From Candidatus Thiodiazotropha sp. CDECU1 (GTDB taxonomy: Bacteria > Pseudomonadota > Gammaproteobacteria > Chromatiales > Chromatiaceae), in the NCBI RefSeq assembly GCF_963455295.1, contig NZ_OY734020.1, positions 620,001 to 684,000 of the forward strand: a stretch of 64,000 bases of DNA, given 5' to 3'. The notes under the pieces were generated by a model that was not told the DNA's origin, searched no databases, and worked only from the letters and a program-made list of their open reading frames with translations. Made by a program: the position numbers and the translations under genes. This document shows, one piece after another, positions 8,879 through 17,628 of this stretch (within the stretch, counting starts at the first letter, position 1; each line of letters begins with the position of its first letter).

Positions 8879-9717
8879 GCACCCTGCCTCACATCAGTCT
8901 TATACGCGAACAGGTCAGCCTGGCGTTGGCAGAGGATCTTGGCAGTGGCGACCTGACTGCAGAGTTACTGGATGAACATGTCATAGCACGAGCCCATATA
9001 GTCTGTCGTGATAATGCCGTGGTATGCGGCATCGCCTGGGTCGATGAAGTGTTTCATCGGATGGATGAAAGGATTGAGATAGAATGGCAGGTCGAGGATG
9101 GGGAGTTGGTCGCTCCTGGAACCGTGTTGTGCGAGTTACATGGTAACAATCGTTCCCTGTTGAGTGGTGAGCGGACGGCACTCAATTATCTCCAGACCCT
9201 TTCGGCGACTGCAACCCTGACCCGTCGCTACGTGGAGGCGGTGAAGGGGACGAGTGTCACTATTCTTGATACACGCAAGACCATCCCCGGGCTCAGAATG
9301 CAGCAGAAATATGCCGTGGTCTGCGGTGGTGGGCAGAACCACCGGATGGGACTCTATGATGCCATCCTCCTCAAAGAGAACCATGTGCAGATTGCCGGGT
9401 CGATAGGGGCAGCACTTACACGGGCAGACCAGATCGCCCCGGATGGGGTGGAGATCGAGATCGAAGTGGAATCAGTGGCTCAGCTCGAAGAGGCGTTGGA
9501 GGCTGGAGCGAAAAGGGTCCTGTTGGATAACTTCGAGGTAAAACGGCTATACGAAGCGGTGAAGTTGAATGCTGGACGGGCGAGGCTTGAGGCCTCTGGA
9601 GGGGTGACTCTCAAGACGATACGCCCGATAGCCGAAACTGGGGTGGACTATATCTCTATTGGGGCCTTGACCAAGGATCTCAGGGCGGTCGATCTCTCGA
9701 TGTTGTTTATAGACTGA
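8875..9717 (+). CDS. nadC: nicotinate-nucleotide pyrophosphorylase (carboxylating)
   Basis: A 280-aa quinolinate phosphoribosyltransferase: quinolinate plus PRPP gives nicotinate mononucleotide, CO2 and PPi in de novo NAD synthesis. The N-terminal open-faced domain contains [11 protein letters not shown]; the barrel carries [18 protein letters not shown] with the PRPP/quinolinate Arg and Lys residues, [20 protein letters not shown], the EIEVES strand, LLDNF, ASGGV and YISIGALT, all in the usual order. Length matches the family. It is coupled to the FKBP gene by a 4-bp overlap, a fortuitous pairing as far as I know. Confidence 0.96.
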   Translation: MSTLPHISLIREQVSLALAEDLGSGDLTAELLDEHVIARAHIVCRDNAVVCGIAWVDEVFHRMDERIEIEWQVEDGELVAPGTVLCELHGNNRSLLSGERTALNYLQTLSATATLTRRYVEAVKGTSVTILDTRKTIPGLRMQQKYAVVCGGGQNHRMGLYDAILLKENHVQIAGSIGAALTRADQIAPDGVEIEIEVESVAQLEEALEAGAKRVLLDNFEVKRLYEAVKLNAGRARLEASGGVTLKTIRPIAETGVDYISIGALTKDLRAVDLSMLFID

Positions 9718-9725
9718 CAACACCC

Positions 9726-9962
9726 CTATACACGTTCATCAATCAGTGTACCGATCAGCTCATTGGCGGTTTTCAGGGTCTTTACCTGTGCCTTGGTCTG
9801 GTTGGCATGTTGCTGTAGTTCAACCATCGCACGGGAGAGATCTGTCGGCTTGGCTTGAGTGGTCTGCTGGGTGCTGGCGATCTCCGAAGCCACGCGACGC
9901 ATCCCCTGGAATCCCTTTTGAATCCCCTGAAGTGCCGGTCCTGTAATCGAATTAATACCCAT
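9726..9962 (-). CDS. small flagellar rod/hook-like protein
   Basis: A 78-aa leftward protein starting MGINSITGPALQGIQKGFQGM and ending in a heptad-like region KTLKTANELIGTLIDERV. The N-terminal SITGPALQGIQ and C-terminal LKTANELIGTLID are reminiscent of the paired N- and C-terminal coils of flagellar rod/hook proteins (FlgB/FlgC/FlgE type), but there is no middle domain, so it is at best a mini-relative. An upstream in-frame ATG at 10127 overlaps the next gene and would add a low-complexity leader, so 9962 is preferred; a GAGG lies 14 bases before it. No flagellar genes are nearby. Confidence 0.5.
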   Translation of the reverse strand: MGINSITGPALQGIQKGFQGMRRVASEIASTQQTTQAKPTDLSRAMVELQQHANQTKAQVKTLKTANELIGTLIDERV

Positions 9963-10114
9963 GAGTAACGCAACTACCTCTAAATACAACCTCTCTAACC
10001 GGTTTGGTGGCAGTTTTACCTGATTCTTTAATTGATTTGTTCTTATATGTGGGGTGTGTGCCTGAATTGGTGAATTCAGTTCCCTAGGGCCTATTGGATT
10101 AGTATTAACAGGCC

Positions 10115-11317
10115 CTAGGAACTCCATTGATGGCGTGCTGGAAAGACCAGCCGTACCCCGGTGAACTGATGGTGGTCAGACGGCAGGGCCCAATGGCGGA
10201 AACTGGCGCGTCGCAGTATGGGTTGTGTGTGCAGACTGGCACCGCGCAGGGAATAGTGATTTTCATTCCCGTTGTGGGGTGAGTCAATGGCGTCCGGAAA
10301 GGGTTGGAATGAGGGATAGTGGTGGAATCCGTTACTGCACCACTCCCAAGCGCGTCCTGTCTGACTCACCACACCTGTGCGGACTGCTAACTCCCATTGA
10401 TACTCATGCTGTATCACGGCACCTGAAAATTCACCACCAGCCCGGTCTATCCAGTTGCAGAAGGCTTGAGCCTCATAGAGGGAGATGCCGCTGACCGGAT
10501 CATCGGGAGGAAGATGGGCATTTCCATTTATGGCCACTTCATACCAGCCCCCGGTTTGATCCTGCCGCCAATACTCCGGGTGTTGCTGTCCATTTAGATT
10601 CAGCCATTGCCAGCCTTCGTCGCTCCAAAGAGATTTGGTGCTGTAACCGGCTGCCTGCATGAAACTGAGGTATTGTGCATTCGAGACCGGTGTTAATGCG
10701 ATGCGGAAACTACTCAGTTCAACGGCTTGTGGCGGCAGTTCGTTATCGTACGCACGCGGGTCGTTGCGTGCGCCAATGCGATAGTGGCCTTGGGAGATCT
10801 CTCTGGTTTCCCAGTGGGGTGCCGCGGGCTCGAGCGCTTCCCTGCAAAGATAATTTTGATCCTGTGCTTGCAGTGATCGCTGGTTTAAGACTGTCAACAT
10901 GGCCTCGTAGAGTTTTGCCTGCTCTTGCAGCAGGTACCAGGCGAGTCGATCATGTTGGAGCCAGGGATGGTCAGGCAGGGCTGATGGCGTGGCGAGTCGG
11001 CGCAGATGTTCACTATGAATCTCTGAAGCCCAGTTGATGAGGTGTTCAACCGGTGGCAACTGGTTACATTGTTGATCCAGGGACAACTCGTTTGAGGCAA
11101 AGAGTGGCTCTACTCTCATGGACAGGTCGTGATCGTTTTCCAGGTGCTCTCTGAGCCATAGGAGTTCCAGGTAGACACCGCGACCGAAATACCAGTTCAG
11201 GGAGGCGAGTTGGGGGTGAAAGCGTCTGGCGCAATCCTCAGCGGGTATGGATGTCAGCAGATCGATCTGCATTGCATGCAGGTCGTCGAGTTGGCCAAGC
11301 AGTGTGGTTGAGGTCAT
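10115..11317 (-). CDS. EgtB/SUMF1-like protein without the usual metal ligands
   Basis: A 400-aa protein with a DinB-like N-terminal four-helix region and a C-terminal formylglycine-generating-enzyme (SUMF1) fold (GHYRIGARNDPRAYDNELP near 177, PVSNAQYLSFMQAAGY near 210, GRAWEWCSNGFHHYPSF near 325, RGASLHTQPILRRASFRHW near 360). The order matches EgtB, the iron enzyme joining hergotamine-type betaines to a thiol. However the sites where EgtB has WH and HxxxHxE read LNWYFGR (40-46) and QEQAKLYEAM (131-140), so the iron-binding histidines appear replaced. Either a non-catalytic relative or one using other ligands. It stands alone. Confidence 0.75.
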   Translation of the reverse strand: MTSTTLLGQLDDLHAMQIDLLTSIPAEDCARRFHPQLASLNWYFGRGVYLELLWLREHLENDHDLSMRVEPLFASNELSLDQQCNQLPPVEHLINWASEIHSEHLRRLATPSALPDHPWLQHDRLAWYLLQEQAKLYEAMLTVLNQRSLQAQDQNYLCREALEPAAPHWETREISQGHYRIGARNDPRAYDNELPPQAVELSSFRIALTPVSNAQYLSFMQAAGYSTKSLWSDEGWQWLNLNGQQHPEYWRQDQTGGWYEVAINGNAHLPPDDPVSGISLYEAQAFCNWIDRAGGEFSGAVIQHEYQWELAVRTGVVSQTGRAWEWCSNGFHHYPSFQPFPDAIDSPHNGNENHYSLRGASLHTQPILRRASFRHWALPSDHHQFTGVRLVFPARHQWSS

Positions 11318-11414
11318 ATCACCCTTTTCCGGTCGGCAAAGCCGGCTATGTTAACGGAGGGATGATATAGGGGGAAGCCCGGAGGGATGGCTGTGGAGCT
11401 GTATTTCCCGGGGT

Positions 11415-11436
11415 CCGGTGCGGCAGGCCGCACCGG
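11415..11436 (-). terminator. hairpin downstream of the DsrC-like gene
   Basis: CCGGTGCGG and CCGCACCGG pair around a 4-base loop, 12 bp after the stop of the leftward DsrC-like gene and ahead of the EgtB-like gene upstream region. There is no strong T run on the minus strand. The stem core GGTGCGGC/GCCGCACC is the same as in the dispersed repeats at 25258 and 37650, so it may be a solo repeat arm serving as terminator. Confidence 0.5.
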
Positions 11437-11448
11437 TTGATTATTTGA

Positions 11449-11748
11449 TTAGACGCAACCGGTGGGTTTAGGCAATCCACCATATTTTGTAATCGGCTTC
11501 ATCGGTCCCGTCAGCCAGAGTTCGAACATGGCCTTTTTGTCGGCGCCAAGATATTTGGAGAACTTGCGGATTGGTGGCACCACATTGAACTCATCATAAT
11601 ACTCCCTGGCTTTCAGGATATGATCCCATTTCTCATCGGTGAGATCATATTCGTCGGCTTCCGCCATGGCTCTGGCCACGTCCGGGGTCCATGCGTTCAT
11701 ATCGGTGAGATAACCATCTCCGTCACGATCAGGAATAGCTGTACTCAT
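11449..11748 (-). CDS. DsrC/TusE-family sulfur carrier, single conserved Cys
   Basis: A 99-aa DsrC/TusE/DsvC-family protein. It ends GGLPKPTGCV, carrying the invariant penultimate Cys98 (CysA) on the flexible C-terminal arm. The second cysteine of true DsrC, 11 residues earlier, is Thr87 here. One-cysteine members act as persulfide carriers in sulfur relay (TusE-like) rather than as DsrAB trisulfide partners, so a carrier or regulatory role is inferred. The ATG at 11748 has AGGAG 8-10 bases upstream and is preferred over an in-frame ATG at 11769. No dsr or tus genes adjoin it. Confidence 0.88.
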   Translation of the reverse strand: MSTAIPDRDGDGYLTDMNAWTPDVARAMAEADEYDLTDEKWDHILKAREYYDEFNVVPPIRKFSKYLGADKKAMFELWLTGPMKPITKYGGLPKPTGCV

Positions 11749-11860
11749 TTTGCCTGCTCCTACTACCAAGTAAAAAGGTTGGTTATTATTGAGGGGCAGT
11801 TTAATGTGAAATGCCGACCTATTTCCACCCTAGGAAAAATCGGGTTATAGGCTGGCAAAA

Positions 11861-12586
11861 CTAGGTGCTGGGAAATGCGGAATCCCTGTTTGTTGTATCG
11901 ATATGCTGCAGGTATGCCGATTTATCACCAAAACTGGTTTTAAATTGGAGGCGTTTCAACTCTTGAGCGAAGCGAACATCCAAACCGGAAGGATCACAAC
12001 CAACCGCCTCAATGGCGGTACCGGTTGGCATGCCATTGCTATCGAGCAGCTGTCTTAGCAGATCGTGGTTGTGGGAATTCAACTGGTAGAGTAGTTCCGC
12101 TTCATCCGCAGTGGAAAAGGGGATCGGAAGCTGTATTCGACTCGGATCGAACCAACGGGCGGATCCGAAACCGCCGATATAGTAGAAGTGTTTTATGGCT
12201 AATCGGTAAAATTGGAAATTGAGCTCTTTCTGATAGCGGCGTGTATCCGGGTAGAAGCGAAAATAACGTTCTGCTGCTGCGGTTGAGTTAACCGCTTCCG
12301 CCTGTGCCAGACAGGTGAGGCGGGTCAGTTGCTGTACGTCACCACCACCCTGTTCAATTATTGTCAGAGAACAGCGAGGGTCATTCTCGAGGTTTCTAGT
12401 ATGTTGTGCGAGGTGAGAAATCAGCAACATCAGGTTGCCCTTTGTATCACGACAAATGGGTAACAGAGAACCGAAAGGGTAACCTTGATATTTTAGTGAA
12501 TGAGTGGACAGTATGCCGTGATAGCTTTCCGACCAGATTCTCCCAATGTCCTGCAACAACTCTTCCGTTGACGATTCGGTATTCAT
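11861..12586 (-). CDS. HugZ-like heme oxygenase / FMN-binding split-barrel protein
   Basis: A 241-aa protein: an N-terminal pyridoxamine-phosphate-oxidase-like split barrel (ILSTHSLKYQGYPFGSLLPI, LISHLAQHTRNLENDPRCSL) and a C-terminal DUF2470-type helical domain. HugZ-family enzymes bind heme and degrade it to release iron; the ACxxxC-free barrel and the HTRNL segment are compatible, but closely similar proteins have no proven activity. Conserved IGGFGSARWF near residue 150 is typical of the group. The ATG at 12586 with GAGAAG upstream avoids an overlap with the thiamine-binding gene; the in-frame ATG at 12643 would lie within that gene's 3' end. Confidence 0.78.
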   Translation of the reverse strand: MNTESSTEELLQDIGRIWSESYHGILSTHSLKYQGYPFGSLLPICRDTKGNLMLLISHLAQHTRNLENDPRCSLTIIEQGGGDVQQLTRLTCLAQAEAVNSTAAAERYFRFYPDTRRYQKELNFQFYRLAIKHFYYIGGFGSARWFDPSRIQLPIPFSTADEAELLYQLNSHNHDLLRQLLDSNGMPTGTAIEAVGCDPSGLDVRFAQELKRLQFKTSFGDKSAYLQHIDTTNRDSAFPST

Positions 12587-12626
12587 TTTATTCTTCTCGC
12601 GGTTGTTCAGTTCAAGGTTTGAAACA

Positions 12627-12965
12627 CTACTGTTCAGATTCAATACCTGGATTGAGATTGATATCCCCTAACCGATCCTGAATCGATCGTATTTTTCCCC
12701 GCAAGCCATGTTCTCTGGTGGGGTAGCTGTCGATTTTTACCGCGGCATAGACGCGTTTGCATCCAGTGCTGTGAATGAGCTGTGTTGCCTTTTCAACAAT
12801 CGCGAGGGCATCGTCGAGATTTGCGGTTTCGATCAATGTGCCCATCGCTGTCAGTTGGTATTCGACGCCGCTATTGTGGATCATCTCGATTACCTGGCTC
12901 ACTTCCTCGCTGACGCTGACTCCCCTATCAAGCGGGAATACACTGAATTCCAATACTACAGACAT
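12627..12965 (-). CDS. MTH1187/YkoF-family thiamine-binding protein
   Basis: A 112-aa protein of the MTH1187 (DUF77) family, a ferredoxin-like fold that binds thiamine-type ligands in its oligomers. Family features: the opening strand VVLEFSVFPLDRGVSVS, the LTAMGTLIETANLDDALAIVEKA segment in the middle, and a C-terminal helix. Small, soluble, no export signal. It is the likely first gene of a two-gene unit with the HugZ-like gene (about 40 bp apart); no functional link between them is known to me. Confidence 0.82.
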   Translation of the reverse strand: MSVVLEFSVFPLDRGVSVSEEVSQVIEMIHNSGVEYQLTAMGTLIETANLDDALAIVEKATQLIHSTGCKRVYAAVKIDSYPTREHGLRGKIRSIQDRLGDINLNPGIESEQ

Positions 12966-13157
12966 GGCTTGTTCTCTGATCTCACATCATAACCTTAGTA
13001 TACATCAGAGATATTTTACCCTGGATTGGGCATGGATGATCTGTAGACGGCCGGTGTTTGAAATCTTGATTTAACAATTCTTCACAGGTGTTGGGTTTAT
13101 TCCTGTGCAGGGATTGCCCTAAGCTGCACTCAGTGAAGTCAAGGGGCTTTGGCGATC

Positions 13158-13400
13158 GTGAGTGCGCTGATTTTTCTTTTACTTGGTCTTGTTGCCGGCT
13201 GGTTGGCCGGACTGATCATGAAAGGCCGTAGCTTTGGCTTGCTGGCTAACCTGACGTTCGGGGTTCTGGGGGCGTTAATCGGGGGTTATCTTTTTGAATT
13301 TTTTACCATCGACAACAGTGGGGTGATTGGGTCATTGATCACTGCAACGGCAGGCGCGATACTGGTCCTGGCCATCGCCGGGCTGATCAACAGTCACTGA
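13158..13400 (+). CDS. GlsB/YeaQ/YmgE-family stress membrane protein
   Basis: An 80-aa three-helix membrane protein of the transglycosylase-associated (YeaQ/YmgE/GlsB) family: LIFLLLGLVAGWLAGLIMKG, then LTFGVLGALIGGYLF, then an Ala/Gly-rich last helix. Such proteins are general-stress envelope components without a proven activity. I prefer the GTG at 13158, which lies 11 bases after AAGGGG; a TTG at 13149 in the same frame is only 2 bases from that site. It is followed by an mscS gene 56 bp on, probably in the same envelope-stress transcript. Confidence 0.85.
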   Translation: MSALIFLLLGLVAGWLAGLIMKGRSFGLLANLTFGVLGALIGGYLFEFFTIDNSGVIGSLITATAGAILVLAIAGLINSH

Positions 13401-13456
13401 AGACCGTGTTGGCTATGCAGAAACAGAGTATCAAAACAATGATTAGGAGATGATTT

Positions 13457-14275
13457 ATGGACCTCACGCTAGAGACTATTGTTAACACCTACGTAATTCC
13501 CTGGGGAACCAAGATCATAATGGCGCTGTTGGTGTTCATTATCGGTCGCTGGATTGCAAAGATGTTGACCCGTGCGCTGAAGGGGATCATGCAGAAAGGG
13601 GATGTTGACCAGATGCTGATCAGCTTCCTCGGCAATATCGCTTATGCAGCACTGTTGGCGGTTGTCGTACTGGCCGCACTGGAACAGCTTGGTGTCAATA
13701 CGACATCCGCATTGGCCATCTTGGGTGCCGCAGGTTTGGCTGTTGGCTTGGCACTGAAAGACTCTCTGGCAAGCTTTGCGGCAGGGGTGATGCTGATTAT
13801 CTTTCGCCCGTTTAAATTAGGTGATTTTGTCGAGGCAGGTGGTACGACCGGTGTGGTAGAGGAGATCCGTATATTCCATACGGTTCTCAAGAGCGGTGAT
13901 AATCGCGAGATCACCATGCCAAATGCGCAAATCTACAGCGGCACAATCGTCAACTTCTCAGCCAGGGAGACCAGGCGAATCGATCTGGTAATCGGCATAG
14001 GTTACGACGATGACATCAAACAGGCACGTGATCTGCTGCAACAGATCCTCGATGCCGATACCACAGTGCTAAAGGATCCCGCGGCTACGATTATGTTGCT
14101 GGAATTGGGTGAGAGCAGTGTCGATTTTGCGGTTCGCCCCTGGGTTAAATCCGGGGACTACTGGACAACACGCGCGGCGCTACTTGAAACAATCAAGACA
14201 ACGTTCGACAAGCAGGGTATCAGTATTCCCTACCCGCAAAGGGATATTCATATGATTCAAGAGGCGGCTGCCTAG
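13457..14275 (+). CDS. small-conductance mechanosensitive channel (MscS family)
   Basis: A 272-aa MscS-type channel: three N-terminal helices (first near 15-35), the pore helix rich in Gly/Ala (ALAILGAAGLAVGLALKDSLAS near 90-112), then the beta domain with FRPFKLGDFVEAGGTTG and a C-terminal alpha/beta domain. It opens under membrane tension and releases solutes during hypo-osmotic shock. Length is close to the E. coli MscS of 286 aa. AGGAGA lies 7 bases before the ATG. It sits between GlsB-like and OmpA-like genes, all envelope proteins. Confidence 0.93.
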   Translation: MDLTLETIVNTYVIPWGTKIIMALLVFIIGRWIAKMLTRALKGIMQKGDVDQMLISFLGNIAYAALLAVVVLAALEQLGVNTTSALAILGAAGLAVGLALKDSLASFAAGVMLIIFRPFKLGDFVEAGGTTGVVEEIRIFHTVLKSGDNREITMPNAQIYSGTIVNFSARETRRIDLVIGIGYDDDIKQARDLLQQILDADTTVLKDPAATIMLLELGESSVDFAVRPWVKSGDYWTTRAALLETIKTTFDKQGISIPYPQRDIHMIQEAAA

Positions 14276-14321
14276 TGGTTGGAGTCGCCACATCAGTCCA
14301 ACAATATATAGAGGTGTAATC

Positions 14322-15140
14322 ATGCACATGAAATGTATAACCATGGCCCTGGCTTTGACGCCAGTACTCATCAGCAGCAATGCATTGGCTGAGAAGGGGC
14401 TTGCCTACGATAGTATCAATTCGGTTTGGCGTACCGGCTATGGTGAGTGCTGGACCACCTCCTATCGCGACAAGTCACCGGCTGAAACCGGTTGTTTCGG
14501 TGCGCCGATGGCTGAAATGGCGCAGGCTGAAGGCGATGCCGACAATGATGGGGTAGTCGATAGCAAGGATCAGTGCCCAGGTACGGCTGCCGGTGTAAAG
14601 GTCGACGCCAAAGGATGCGCCCTCGACAGTGATGGTGACGGTGTGGCTGACAGCAGTGACAAGTGTCCGGATACCCCTGCCGGTGTGAAGGTTGATGCCA
14701 GTGGTTGTGAGCTGGATAGCGATGGTGATGGTGTCGCAGATAGTAAGGATGATTGCCCGAATACCCCCGCTGGTGCCACAGTGACTGATTCCGGGTGTGC
14801 GGTGCAGATCGTGTTGCAGAATGTCCTTTTTGAGCTCAATAGCGACAGAATCAGTAACCAGTACACGCCTACATTGAATCGTATTGCGGATTCCCTCAAG
14901 GCGCGTGCCGACGTTAAATCGATTGAGGTTATTGGTCACACCGACTCCACAGGTGCCGCAGCCTATAACCAGACGCTCTCCGAGCGACGCGCGAAAGCTG
15001 TGGCGGACTATCTGGTCACCCAGGGAGTGAGTGGGGCGCTCTTAAGCACAAAGGGAATGGGTGAGTCCTCTCCCATTGCTGATAATACAACCGCTGCAGG
15101 TCGTGCGCAGAATAGGCGCGTAGAGTTGAAGTTAGACTAG
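14322..15140 (+). CDS. OmpA-family protein with thrombospondin type 3 repeats
   Basis: A 272-aa exported protein: signal peptide ending near NALA-EKG (residues 1-23); a short N-terminal region with Cys residues; three calcium-binding TSP3-like repeats (D-D-G-V-x-D-S-K-D-x-C-P type, near 68-160); and a C-terminal OmpA peptidoglycan-binding domain (IEVIGHTDSTGAAAYNQTLS, RRAKAVADYLV, AQNRRVEL). It should tether the outer membrane to murein, with the repeats as a calcium-stiffened linker. GAGGTG precedes the ATG; a second ATG two codons later is possible. A strong hairpin follows. Confidence 0.92.
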   Translation: MHMKCITMALALTPVLISSNALAEKGLAYDSINSVWRTGYGECWTTSYRDKSPAETGCFGAPMAEMAQAEGDADNDGVVDSKDQCPGTAAGVKVDAKGCALDSDGDGVADSSDKCPDTPAGVKVDASGCELDSDGDGVADSKDDCPNTPAGATVTDSGCAVQIVLQNVLFELNSDRISNQYTPTLNRIADSLKARADVKSIEVIGHTDSTGAAAYNQTLSERRAKAVADYLVTQGVSGALLSTKGMGESSPIADNTTAAGRAQNRRVELKLD

Positions 15141-15148
15141 AGCGAATT

Positions 15149-15209
15149 AGTAAACAATGTTCAATGAGGCAACAGCTTGGCAGTCGTCATGTTGTTGCCT
15201 CTGTTTACT
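15149..15209 (+). terminator. two-part hairpin after the OmpA gene
   Basis: AGTAAACA (15149-) and TGTTTACT (to 15209) pair as an outer stem, and GAGGCAACA (15166-15174) pairs with TGTTGCCTC (15193-15201) as an inner stem, with a 9-base bulge on the 5' side only. It lies 9 bases after the stop codon and ends in a short T-rich stretch, so it is a likely terminator or 3'-end stabiliser for the ompA-like mRNA. Confidence 0.6.
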
Positions 15210-15371
15210 GCCTATTATGAGAACACCTTCATTGACACCTTCACCGAGCAGTGGTCAGTTAGTAGGTATGAAACAGCTATATATTAAACAGCCTGCAGTA
15301 ATCGGTTCAGGTGTGGTTGAGGCCTTGTCATTGGGGCGAGGCTGTAACAGGACAGTACCATGGAGTCATCG

Positions 15372-16058
15372 ATGCGAATAGCCTATTTGGAAGATGATAA
15401 AGTGCAATCTGCAGTGATGAAGGAGTGGCTGGAGGCTGAAGGTTACGTCTGCAGGGCTTTTGACAATGCAGATGCCTTTATGCGTGAGTTGCGCCATGAG
15501 ACCTATGATCTGTTAATCATGGATTGGGAGTTGCCGGAAAAAAGCGGTGTAGAGGTGCTCTCCTGGTTGCGCGGTGATCGGGAGTGGGATCTTCCGGTGT
15601 TTTTTATCACCCATAGGGATGGCGAGTCGGATATTATCGAAGCGCTTGAAAAAGGTGCCGATGACTACTTGGCGAAGCCGGTCAATCGCGAAATCATGTT
15701 GGCGCGGATCAGGGCCTTGGTCAGGCGTCACAGCGGTCGGCGTGATCACATAGAGGTCAGTGGTTTTACTCTGCAAAAGGAGAACAAGACCCTCACCTTG
15801 AACGGCGAGCCTGTGGAAATGACAGAGAAGGAATTTCAACTGGCGTGGATGCTGTTTACCAATATTGGCCGCCTGCTTTCCCGCGACCATCTGTTGGAAA
15901 GTATTTGGGGGTTTGGTCCGGGTCTCATGACCCGTACTGTGGATACTCATATCAGCCGCCTGCGGCGCAAACTGGGGCTGACACCTGAAAACGGTTGGCG
16001 TTTGAAGGCAGTCTATCACCAAGGTTATCGTCTCGAGAATCTGGAAGAGCACCAATAG
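15372..16058 (+). CDS. OmpR/PhoB-family response regulator
   Basis: A 228-aa two-component response regulator. The receiver has the acidic pair at residues 8-9, phospho-acceptor Asp51 (LLIMDWELP), and the conserved Lys in DDYLAKPV. A winged-helix DNA-binding domain fills about residues 130-225 (MTEKEFQLAWMLF, RTVDTHISRLRRKLGL). The ATG at 15372 has GGAG 6 bases upstream and replaces an in-frame ATG at 15360. It is followed by a FecR/LysM gene and a CHASE2 histidine kinase, its probable cognate kinase (inference from order). Confidence 0.92.
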   Translation: MRIAYLEDDKVQSAVMKEWLEAEGYVCRAFDNADAFMRELRHETYDLLIMDWELPEKSGVEVLSWLRGDREWDLPVFFITHRDGESDIIEALEKGADDYLAKPVNREIMLARIRALVRRHSGRRDHIEVSGFTLQKENKTLTLNGEPVEMTEKEFQLAWMLFTNIGRLLSRDHLLESIWGFGPGLMTRTVDTHISRLRRKLGLTPENGWRLKAVYHQGYRLENLEEHQ

Positions 16059-16265
16059 CTGGCTAGAATCGGAGGTCTGGCGGGTATATTCTATATGTGC
16101 CTATCATCCGGCATGGATTGCCCTATAACACCTGTTTGTGTATAGCATAGCCATTTGGAAGGTCTGAGATTAAGGTCTGAAGACAACCGGTTATATGACT
16201 TTCCAGTCCGCATTGCGGCCGATGGCTTGGGAAATCCGTGTGCTAGCTGATGAGTAATTGGCGAG

Positions 16266-17591
16266 ATGACTAAATTCAACATACCCCTTTTGCTCTTCCT
16301 TTTGATTGCGCTAACCAGCCAAACCTGGGCAGAGGATTGGGCCTATCGAATCCACGAGGGAGAGAATCTGACCCTGGTCGCGGAACGTTTCCTCAAATCG
16401 GAATTCACCCCCGATCAATTGCAAATCTACAACGGCATTGCCAATGACAGGGAGATCCCCATTGGCACTGAGATCCGTGTGCCCATCGACTGGTTGAAAG
16501 AGGTGCTTGCAGGTGTAAAGGTCAACTATGTCCTGGGGGATGCCTCGCTACAGCGGATGGGAGAGAGTAATACAACCAGGCTTGTTGCGGACACCATGCT
16601 GAATGCGGGTGATAGGATTATCACCGGTGCCGGTTCATCGGTGTCATTGAAATTCGCAGATAATTCCACCCTGCTGATCGATGAAGAGAGTGAGGTGGTA
16701 TTCGATGCCCTCTCATCTTTCCATGGTATGGGTATGTTGGATACGCGGATTCGCCTGCAAAGGGGGCGCATTGAAAATCGCATTAAACCCCTTAGAAAAC
16801 CGGAATTTCGATATGAAATCCACACCCCGGCCGCAGTCACGGTGGTAAGGGGTACGGATTTTCGTGTCTTTTCCGACGCTGAGGATGAACTGACCCGAAG
16901 CGAAGTGACGGAGGGGGGGGTGAACATTACCGCCGCTGGTGAAACAGTGAAGGTTGAACAAGGCGAGGGGAGCCTGATTGAAAAGGGCAAAACCCCTTCT
17001 GCGCCGCGTAAACTGTTGGCAAAACCTGATTTGACTGGAATGACCCTCAACGCCACAGCAGATGGTGTGGATACCGAATGGCCGCAACTTGCCGGGGCGA
17101 CAGCGTATCGCTATCAGCTCATAAACACTGAACGGCGAGTGGTCGCGGTTGGAACCACCGGTAGCAATCGGGTGAGGTTGCCGTCACTGGCTGCGGGTGA
17201 TTATCAAATCACTGTCAGAGGGATTGATGATCTAGGGTTTGAGGGTTTCGATGCCCAGCATGATTTTACCCTGCAGCCGGTAACGCCAATTCCAAAACAG
17301 GCGGAACCTTCTGGACTGGAAAAGCCGACACTCGCTCAACCGCAGTTCAGTGGGTATGGTATTCATCTACACTGGACCCAGGTGGTTGGCGCTTGGGCGT
17401 ATAGATTGTATCTTGCCAGGGATGCCGAGCTTAAGGATGTGATATTCACAAGGTTATCCGAAGATACCGGATTTGTTTTGCAACCCCTGCCCCCTGGGCG
17501 CTACTTTATCGGTGTTGAGGCACTATCTGCGATTAATGATGAGCGTTCCCGATCCAATATCTACCAAATCGGTATGCCTGCTTGGCGATAG
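16266..17591 (+). CDS. exported LysM-like/FecR-domain protein
   Basis: A 441-aa exported protein: signal peptide residues 1-22 (cleavage after SQTWA); a LysM-like segment (YRIHEGENLTLVAERF to GTEIRVP, about 26-78) for glycan binding; a FecR domain (ADNSTLLIDEESEVVFDAL through VTVVRGTDFRVF, about 115-205), usually a periplasmic signal sensor; and two C-terminal fibronectin-like repeats. Neither a sigma factor nor TonB receptor is near, unlike classical FecR. Instead it is flanked by a response regulator and a CHASE2 kinase, so it may present a cell-wall signal to the kinase; that is inference. The gap to the kinase gene is 37 bp. Confidence 0.85.
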   Translation: MTKFNIPLLLFLLIALTSQTWAEDWAYRIHEGENLTLVAERFLKSEFTPDQLQIYNGIANDREIPIGTEIRVPIDWLKEVLAGVKVNYVLGDASLQRMGESNTTRLVADTMLNAGDRIITGAGSSVSLKFADNSTLLIDEESEVVFDALSSFHGMGMLDTRIRLQRGRIENRIKPLRKPEFRYEIHTPAAVTVVRGTDFRVFSDAEDELTRSEVTEGGVNITAAGETVKVEQGEGSLIEKGKTPSAPRKLLAKPDLTGMTLNATADGVDTEWPQLAGATAYRYQLINTERRVVAVGTTGSNRVRLPSLAAGDYQITVRGIDDLGFEGFDAQHDFTLQPVTPIPKQAEPSGLEKPTLAQPQFSGYGIHLHWTQVVGAWAYRLYLARDAELKDVIFTRLSEDTGFVLQPLPPGRYFIGVEALSAINDERSRSNIYQIGMPAWR

Positions 17592-17628
17592 GGCAGAGAG
17601 AAGGCAGGGCTTCCATGATAGGTAAAAG

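Noticed and set aside
14475-14939. Antisense ORF within the OmpA gene
   Set aside because: Arises from the TSP3 codon repeats; no coding evidence.
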